DNA from: an uncultured Clostridia bacterium
GTDB taxonomy: Bacteria; Bacillota; Clostridia; Christensenellales; Borkfalkiaceae
DNA: 11,211 nucleotides
Direction: 5' to 3'
Assembly: GCA_947177495.1 (NCBI GenBank)
Contig: CAMWUS010000029.1
Span: 1 to 11,211, forward strand
In this document: positions 6,370-11,211 of the stretch, one piece after another
Layout: the number at the start of each line of letters is the position of its first letter
How positions within the stretch are numbered: the first letter of the stretch is position 1
The notes under the pieces: generated by a model
Database searches by the model: none
The model's input: the letters and a program-made list of their open reading frames with translations, nothing else
What the model was told of the DNA's origin: nothing
Translations under genes and position numbers: made by a program

Positions 6370-6398
6370 ATTATATCAAAACCATAATAAAAAAGCAA
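6370..6398 (-). promoter_or_regulatory. sigma-A promoter of the MFS gene, overlapping the pnp terminator
   Basis: On the minus strand TTGCTT (6398-6393) and a perfect TATAAT (6375-6370) are 17 bases apart. The -35 box lies in the 3' arm of the pnp terminator stem, so the terminator and promoter share bases. Transcription would start about 35 bases ahead of the transporter ATG. Confidence 0.65.
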
Positions 6399-6423
6399 GG
6401 AAAGATAATTCTTTCCTTGCTTT
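6392..6423 (-). terminator. intrinsic terminator of pnp
   Basis: AAAGCAAGGAAAG (6392-6404) pairs perfectly with CTTTCCTTGCTTT (6411-6423) around a 6-base loop. On the minus strand a T run follows. It lies 13 bases after the pnp stop. Confidence 0.92.
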
Positions 6424-6436
6424 GCCTTATTTGTTT

Positions 6437-8539
6437 TTAAGCTTCTGCGGACTGTACTTTTTCAAGCAACTTGAAGTCGATACCCTTTTCGCCGATTTTG
6501 ATGATTTTCACCTTTACGACGTCGCCGACAGCGAGCACGTCTTCCACCTTCTCGATACGGTGATCCGCCATTTTGGAAATGTGGATCATGCCGTCTTTGC
6601 CGGGAGCGAACTCAACGAACGCACCCATGGTGGAGAGAATTCTCACAACTCTGCCGATGAACATATCGCCGACCTCGGGATCGCGCACGATGCTCTCGAC
6701 GATTGCCTTTGCGCGCTCCGCCGCCTCGGGATCGCCGTAGGAAGCGATGCAGACGGTGCCGTCTTCCTCGATGTCGATTTTGGTGCCCGTTTCCGCAATG
6801 ATGGAGTTGATAACTTTACCCTGCTTGCCGACCACGTCGCCGATCTTCTCGGGATCGATGTGGAAGGAGACGATGCGGGGTGCGTACTTGCTCATTTCGG
6901 GAGCGACTTCGGGCACGCATTCGAGCATCTTGCCCAAAATGAACTGTCTGCCCTCGTTCGCCTGCTCGATTGCGGTGTGCATAATCTCTTCGGAAATGCC
7001 CTTGATTTTAATGTCCATCTGAATGGCGGTAATTCCCTTTTCGGTACCTGCTACCTTGAAGTCCATATCGCCGAGGAAGTCTTCGAGCCCCTGAATATCG
7101 GTGAGCACGCGGAATTCGCCCGTTTCCTGATTTTTGATAAGACCCATAGCAACGCCCGCAACGGGAGCCTTAATGGGAACGCCCGCGTCCATGAGCGCCA
7201 TGGTGGAACCGCAGACGGAAGCCATGGAGCTGGAACCGTTGGAAGAGAGAATGTCGTTTACGACACGGATCGCGTAAGGGAAGCTCACTTCGTCGGGAAG
7301 GACAGGAATGAGCGCGCGTTCCGCAAGTGCGCCGTGACCGATTTCACGTCTGCCGGGGCTTCTGAGCGCCTTCGCTTCGCCCGTGCAGTAGCCGGGGAAG
7401 TTGTATTGGTGCATATAACGCTTTTGCGTTTCGTCATCCAAGCCTTCAAGCTTCTGCGCCGCCGCCAACATATCGAGCGTGCAGGTGGTAAGGGTTTGCG
7501 TCTGACCTCTCGTGAAGATCGCCGAACCGTGTACGCGGGGAAGAATGCTTCTCTCGCACCAAATGGGACGGACGTCTTTGAGACCTCTGCCGTCGGGACG
7601 AATGCCCTTGTCGAAAATCTTCGCGCGTACTTTCTCTTTGGTAAGGTAGTAAATGCTATCTTTCAGCTCGCGCGTGTTGTCGGGATAAATGTCCGCGAAG
7701 TGCTGCAAAATCTCCGCTTCCGCCTGCGCCTGACGCGCCTCGCGTTCGCTTCTGTCGAACGTATCGATCGACCAATCGATTTTGTCGCTACCGTACTCTC
7801 TGACCGCTTTGTCAAGCTCTTCGGGAATGTGATAAAGCTCGATTTCCTTCTTGGGCTTGCCGACTGCGGGTACGATTTTGCTTTCGATGAACTCGCAGAT
7901 TTTCTTGATTTCTTTGTGACCGAACATGATCGCGCCGACCATCTCTTCGTTGCTCACTTCGTCCGCGCCTGCCTCGATCATAAGGATCGCGTCCTTGGTG
8001 CCCGCAAGATTGAGGTGAATAGCGCTCTTTTCGCGCTGTGCGCTGTCGGGGTTGATGACGTACTGTCCGTCTACGTAGCCGACGACGACCGAACCCGTGG
8101 GACCCGCCCAAGGAATATCGGAAATCGCGATTGCAACGGACGAGCCGATCATAGCAAGAGGCTCGGGTGCGATATCGGGTTCTACCGAAAGCGCCGTTGC
8201 GATAACCACGACGTCGTTAAACAATCCCTTGGGGAAGAGGGGGCGCAGGGGGCGGTCGATGAGACGCGCCGTTAAAATCGCCTTGTCGCTCGCTCTGCCC
8301 TCGCGGCGCTTGAAGCCGCCGGGGATTTTGCCTACCGCGTACATTTTTTCTTCGTAATCCACTTGGAGGGGGAAGAAATCCATACCCTCTCTGGGTTGCT
8401 GCGACATACATACGGTTACCATGACCGCCGTTTCGCCGCACCGCACGACGCAAGCGCCGTTCGCCTGCTCCGTGTATTTTCCCGTTTCAACGGTGACTTC
8501 TCTCCCGCCTACTTGGAAGCTGAATGTTTTGCTGTTCAT
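6437..8539 (-). CDS. pnp: polynucleotide phosphorylase (PNPase)
   Basis: PNPase degrades RNA 3' to 5' with phosphate, releasing nucleoside diphosphates, and works as a trimer in RNA turnover. The 700-residue protein has the full domain order. A first RNase PH fold carries GGFKRREGR at 74-82, followed by a helical linker. The second, catalytic RNase PH fold includes GRREIGHGALAERAL (396-410), SSNGSSSMASVCG (432-444) and FLGDMDFKVAGT (488-499). D487, D493 and K495 correspond to E. coli D486, D492 and K494. A KH domain (about 555-615, VVGKQGK) and an S1 domain (about 623-694, GRVVRILSTMGAFVEF) follow. ATG at 8539 has AAAGGAGAA upstream. It follows rpsO, as in many bacteria, but a terminator lies between them, and no strong separate promoter is obvious. 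Confidence 0.98.
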   Translation of the reverse strand: MNSKTFSFQVGGREVTVETGKYTEQANGACVVRCGETAVMVTVCMSQQPREGMDFFPLQVDYEEKMYAVGKIPGGFKRREGRASDKAILTARLIDRPLRPLFPKGLFNDVVVIATALSVEPDIAPEPLAMIGSSVAIAISDIPWAGPTGSVVVGYVDGQYVINPDSAQREKSAIHLNLAGTKDAILMIEAGADEVSNEEMVGAIMFGHKEIKKICEFIESKIVPAVGKPKKEIELYHIPEELDKAVREYGSDKIDWSIDTFDRSEREARQAQAEAEILQHFADIYPDNTRELKDSIYYLTKEKVRAKIFDKGIRPDGRGLKDVRPIWCERSILPRVHGSAIFTRGQTQTLTTCTLDMLAAAQKLEGLDDETQKRYMHQYNFPGYCTGEAKALRSPGRREIGHGALAERALIPVLPDEVSFPYAIRVVNDILSSNGSSSMASVCGSTMALMDAGVPIKAPVAGVAMGLIKNQETGEFRVLTDIQGLEDFLGDMDFKVAGTEKGITAIQMDIKIKGISEEIMHTAIEQANEGRQFILGKMLECVPEVAPEMSKYAPRIVSFHIDPEKIGDVVGKQGKVINSIIAETGTKIDIEEDGTVCIASYGDPEAAERAKAIVESIVRDPEVGDMFIGRVVRILSTMGAFVEFAPGKDGMIHISKMADHRIEKVEDVLAVGDVVKVKIIKIGEKGIDFKLLEKVQSAEA

Positions 8540-8590
8540 GTGTTTCTATTCTCCTTTCCCTAAATTCTTTGCCCTGCAAACCCATGTTTG

Positions 8591-8624
8591 AAGAGCGGTT
8601 TCCCATAAACTCTTTACGGGAAAC
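8591..8624 (-). promoter_or_regulatory. hairpin in the pnp leader, with a copy of the rpsO terminator arm
   Basis: On the minus strand GTTTCCCGTAAA (8624-8613) and TTTATGGGAAAC (8609-8598) pair over 12 bases around a GAG loop, with one G.U pair that works only in the pnp-sense RNA. CCGCTCTT follows directly at 8598-8591 and repeats the 3' arm of the upstream rpsO terminator. A pnp leader hairpin is a known target of autoregulation in E. coli, where RNase III cuts it; whether that holds here is not known. Confidence 0.5.
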
Positions 8625-8633
8625 TAACAACAA

Positions 8634-8660
8634 AAAGAGCGGCAAAAAGCACCGCTCTTT
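8634..8660 (-). terminator. intrinsic terminator after rpsO
   Basis: On the minus strand AAAGAGCGG (8660-8652) pairs with CCGCTCTTT (8642-8634) around a 9-base loop, and TT then GTTGTT follow. It begins 8 bases after the rpsO stop. The tract of T is short, so read-through into pnp is likely to be appreciable. Confidence 0.8.
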
Positions 8661-8668
8661 AAGGTTCG

Positions 8669-8923
8669 TTACTTTCTGAGGTTCAGTTCCGCAATAACGG
8701 CTCTGTAACGCTCGATGTCCTTTGCTTTGAGGTAGTCGAGAAGCGCGCGGCGCTTACCGACCATCTTCAACAGTCCGCGACGGGAGTGGTTGTCCTGCTT
8801 GTGCACGCTGAGGTGCTCGTTGAGGTGATTGATGCGCGCGGTCAAAAGTGCGATCTGTACCTCGGGCGAACCGGTGTCCCCTTCGTGCTGTGCGAACTTA
8901 GCAATGATTTCGTTCTTTTCCAT
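8669..8923 (-). CDS. rpsO: 30S ribosomal protein S15
   Basis: S15 binds 16S rRNA in the central domain early in 30S assembly. The 84-residue product shows the family signatures HEGDTGSPEVQIALLTARI (13-31), NHLNEHLSVHKQDNHSRRGL (32-51) and VGKRRALLDYL (55-65). It is about five residues shorter than the usual 89, all at the N-terminus, where the common MxLTxE start is replaced by MEKNE. ATG at 8923 follows AGGAGG at 10-base spacing, and a good promoter lies about 80 bases upstream, so the start is well supported. It is followed by a terminator and then pnp. Confidence 0.97.
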   Translation of the reverse strand: MEKNEIIAKFAQHEGDTGSPEVQIALLTARINHLNEHLSVHKQDNHSRRGLLKMVGKRRALLDYLKAKDIERYRAVIAELNLRK

Positions 8924-9003
8924 TTGCGTTTATCCTCCTATGGAAGTATTCGCGCAAGCCAAGAGATGCGTGGAGAGCGCAATTCCTCGCTTACGTCCCT
9001 ATA

Positions 9004-9032
9004 AGAATATCACCTTTCCCCGCGATTGTCAA
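9004..9032 (-). promoter_or_regulatory. sigma-A promoter of rpsO
   Basis: On the minus strand a perfect TTGACA (9032-9027) is followed after exactly 17 bases by TATTCT (9009-9004). Transcription would begin near 8997-9000. The resulting leader of about 75 bases contains GCTCTCC, which could mask the GGAGG ribosome binding site, so feedback control by S15 is possible but not shown. Confidence 0.8.
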
Positions 9033-9141
9033 AGGTTTTTACCCCGCTTTGAAAAAATAGTTTTACAAAGTTAAAAACACATTTTATTACGACGCAAAAA
9101 AAAACAAGACTTAACACTTTGTCAATATACCATAGAACAAC

Positions 9142-9201
9142 TCAGCATACCGACTTTGTAATATTATTATAATAGCTGATTTTTACTTTTGGGATCAACA
9201 T
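9142..9201 (-). CDS. possible 19-codon small ORF after hsdS
   Basis: ATG at 9201 follows a strong AGGGGAG site at 5-base spacing and encodes MLIPKVKISYYNNITKSVC, ending at TGA 9142-9144. In the +1 frame the sequence goes on as AELFYGILTKC and a stop, so it may be a broken remnant of a longer gene of the restriction locus. No family was recognised. The rest of the gap between hsdS and the rpsO promoter holds a run of nine T on the minus strand (9104-9096), but no good terminator stem. Confidence 0.25.
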   Translation of the reverse strand: MLIPKVKISYYNNITKSVC

Positions 9202-9232
9202 AAATTCTCCCCTGTTAACTTATCGCCGGGTA

Positions 9233-10558
9233 TTATAAACCAACATTTTGTACCTTAAAAATCGCACATTCGAAGTCCTGTTTTGCCTGTTTGTAAAGAT
9301 TTTCTGTTTTATCCCTGTTAGCTATAATGTTTGACTTAATCTCATCTAATTGTTCTACGATAAGCCGTTGTTCTTCTAAAGACGGAAGAGGAATGCTGAG
9401 TTCTTCAAGAAAACTTTTCCTTACACGTTGTTGCCCTGCCGATCCGGAAAAATAATTCACCGCTTCTTCCCTAACTCTGTGCATTCGCAATAAGTAGTGC
9501 AAATATTCGGGCAACAATACGTCTTTATTTGTTCTGATAACATAGAATTCGGTTGAGCCATATCCTACACCATTTTTCAGCTCACAGACAACGGCAGCCT
9601 TCCCGTTTTGCATACAAGGCGTTATCTTAGCCCAAATAACATCTCCGTTTTCAAATTTCGTAAACCCTTTCTTTTCGGCTTTACATGTTCTCCTTTCTTT
9701 TATATTTCCATCCAAATCCGAAACACACTCCATGGGGATAAACGTAACCTCGTCATCATTTTTTAACTTTTTTGTAAGCGACGGATTTATTTCGGCCAAA
9801 AATTTTAAGGGCTTTTGAACGTATTTACTTGTTTGAAAAACTTTGTGGTCGGACCTGTTGCGCACATCCCAAGTAAACAACTCAGAGGACTCTGTAAAAT
9901 TTAGTATCGAGTTTGAACGCTCAGTGGAGATACTGTTTAGCATTAAATGATTTTCGATATACCGTTCTACATGATAATAAGAGCAATCGTCTTTTATAAG
10001 TTCCGCCTTTAAAAGCCGCTCATTATACTGCGCTAAAAGCTCATTTTGCTCTTCAATGCTTGGAACGGGAATGGAAAACGTTTTGATAAATTCCCATTTC
10101 GCTCGTACTTTCATTCCCTTGGGCTTGGCTACTGCTACATTTTCAAGAAAGACGTTACACCGCAAACACAAATTTAAGTATTGCGGTAATATATCATTAA
10201 AAATAATTTTATAAGGTTGATAATCCGTAGAGCATGCAACCAAATCCTTGTCTATAATACAAAAAGCACCTTTTTCGAAATTAATATTTGAAACGAGTAA
10301 ATCATTTTTTTTCGCCAAAAACACATCGTTTTTAGGCTTCGCAGTGCGATAAAAGATTTTACCGTCTACAAATCTGATTTTGGATACCAACGGGATATCG
10401 GAATTATACTCTTGACTGAAAACGCGTTCCTTTCTCGGCTGTAATATTTTAGATAAAGGAAGCATAGGGAATTTCCCTTGTAGTTCCTTTCGCAAATATT
10501 GTTCTATATACCATTTCTCTAGAGTGCTAAAATGCGTAAACGCCAATTTCTCTTTCAC
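9233..10558 (-). CDS. hsdS: type I restriction-modification specificity subunit HsdS
   Basis: HsdS recognises the bipartite target sequence and holds the methylase and nuclease subunits of a type I system. The 441-residue protein has the two-target-domain layout: first recognition domain about 25-160, conserved helix SIPVPSIEEQNELLAQY at 162-178, second recognition domain about 245-385 with GSTEFYVI (334-341) and SGSAGQQRV (371-379), then SIPLPSLEEQRLIVEQ at 388-403 with a helical tail. The start is GTG at 10558, preceded by GGAG at 6-base spacing. It follows hsdM by 16 bases in the same operon. The genes are clearly AT-richer than rpsO, pnp and tex, which fits acquisition by transfer. The recognition sequence cannot be read from the protein. 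Confidence 0.95.
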   Translation of the reverse strand: MKEKLAFTHFSTLEKWYIEQYLRKELQGKFPMLPLSKILQPRKERVFSQEYNSDIPLVSKIRFVDGKIFYRTAKPKNDVFLAKKNDLLVSNINFEKGAFCIIDKDLVACSTDYQPYKIIFNDILPQYLNLCLRCNVFLENVAVAKPKGMKVRAKWEFIKTFSIPVPSIEEQNELLAQYNERLLKAELIKDDCSYYHVERYIENHLMLNSISTERSNSILNFTESSELFTWDVRNRSDHKVFQTSKYVQKPLKFLAEINPSLTKKLKNDDEVTFIPMECVSDLDGNIKERRTCKAEKKGFTKFENGDVIWAKITPCMQNGKAAVVCELKNGVGYGSTEFYVIRTNKDVLLPEYLHYLLRMHRVREEAVNYFSGSAGQQRVRKSFLEELSIPLPSLEEQRLIVEQLDEIKSNIIANRDKTENLYKQAKQDFECAIFKVQNVGL

Positions 10559-10574
10559 GGCAATCTCCGACCTA

Positions 10575-11211
10575 TTAATTGTTTATTGCTATTTTGGAAA
10601 CATTCAGATCCGCCCCAAGCGTATACTCCCAAATGACACCCTTTGCCTTCCACAAAGGGTTTTGGGCAAGATACAATCTGTATGCTTCCAACACGTCATC
10701 CAGCTCGTTCTCGCAAGACGCACCCGTTGTCGTAATGCCCGCCTTTTCAACTTTCGCGATAGGAATTTGATATTCAAACCACTCTTTGATGAGTGGTTTC
10801 ATCTCCTCCTGTTTTTTTGCTTCGATTGCTTTTAATTCAATCGTGTATAATGCCTTTGTTTTAATTTCCTTCGTTTTATAAGCGTTTTCTATCCGCTGTA
10901 TGTCGTCGGTATATTTTTCATCTACGGTTTTTCTTGCTTTTGCCACAATCAAATCGTATTGTTGGCGTTCTTCTTCCGTAAATTTTTTCAAAAAGACAAG
11001 ACTCGGTTTTACGGTAGCGCCTGCTTTTATAAAGACGTCTTGCGGAATACTACAAATTAGAATGATTTTTGCCTGTCCTTCAAAATATTCGCGCACCTTT
11101 TGCAAATTGCTATTGTTTAAAACGCCTTCCGGCAAAACAATACCCATTCTGCCGCCCGGTTTCAAAAGGCGCAAACAACGTTCGATAAACCAGACTTCTG
11201 TTAAGGAAGAC
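10575..11211 (-). CDS. hsdM: type I restriction-modification methylase HsdM, C-terminal part
   Basis: This is an adenine-N6 DNA methylase subunit. The frame is open to the window edge, so the gene starts outside it; about 211 residues are visible. The first ones, FIERCLRLLKPGGRMGIVLPEGVLNN, are the late part of the N-6 methylase fold, followed by IPQDVFIKAGATVKPSLVFLKK, a typical HsdM stretch. The SAM-binding motif and NPPF/Y catalytic motif must lie outside the window. A long charged, probably coiled-coil segment (EEERQQYDLIV to KKQEEMKPLIKEW) precedes a C-terminal tail that presumably contacts HsdS. It heads directly into hsdS. The nuclease subunit hsdR is not visible here. Confidence 0.93.
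   Translation of the reverse strand, partial: SSLTEVWFIERCLRLLKPGGRMGIVLPEGVLNNSNLQKVREYFEGQAKIILICSIPQDVFIKAGATVKPSLVFLKKFTEEERQQYDLIVAKARKTVDEKYTDDIQRIENAYKTKEIKTKALYTIELKAIEAKKQEEMKPLIKEWFEYQIPIAKVEKAGITTTGASCENELDDVLEAYRLYLAQNPLWKAKGVIWEYTLGADLNVSKIAINN

Noticed and set aside
6422..8275. 617-codon open frame on the + strand
   Set aside because: Antisense to pnp, whose every domain is intact; the frame is a by-product of pnp codon use.
9233..10558. Invertible hsdS domains
   Set aside because: The two conserved helices are similar in protein (SIPVPSIEEQ and SIPLPSLEEQ) but their DNA differs, and no second hsdS or recombinase is in the window.

Overview
The window looks like part of a Bacillota (Clostridia-type) chromosome. 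Evidence: strong AGGAG-type ribosome binding sites, sigma-A promoters with 17-bp spacers, many intrinsic terminators, and the rpsO-pnp pair. The conserved genes are fairly GC-rich. The genus cannot be named from the sequence alone. Two unlike regions meet near position 2135.

Region A (1-2134) is an accessory region read mostly on the + strand. It opens with the last codons of an unknown gene. A possible 50-codon ORF overlaps that gene's stop, and an unrecognised 119-residue protein (229-588) overlaps the end of the 50-codon ORF. More than 1 kb without a convincing gene follows. It is full of short perfect hairpins, including adjacent ones with GAAA and cUUCGg loops on the + strand, and could be a large structured RNA. 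A pair of 66-bp inverted repeats (133-198 and 1654-1719) encloses ORF119 and this segment. Two 22-bp direct repeats (1915-1936 and 2113-2134) match what the 3' end of a tRNA-Gly-like gene would look like, from T-loop to CCA, and each runs straight into a terminator. This fits tandem integration scars of mobile elements that use a tRNA attachment site. No integrase or complete tRNA is inside the window.

Region B (2135-11211) is entirely on the minus strand. In transcription order from the right edge it holds the 3' part of hsdM and hsdS (a type I restriction-modification system, visibly AT-richer), rpsO (ribosomal protein S15), pnp (polynucleotide phosphorylase), an MFS transporter, tex (S1-domain RNA-binding transcription accessory protein) and a DUF1349 family gene. 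rpsO, the MFS gene and tex each have a readable sigma-A promoter. rpsO, pnp, the MFS gene and the tex-DUF1349 pair each end in an intrinsic terminator. rpsO, pnp and tex are housekeeping genes of translation, RNA decay and transcription.

The most interesting parts are the structured noncoding segment inside the inverted repeats, the duplicated tRNA 3' end, and a possible alternative RNA pairing between the rpsO terminator and the pnp leader.
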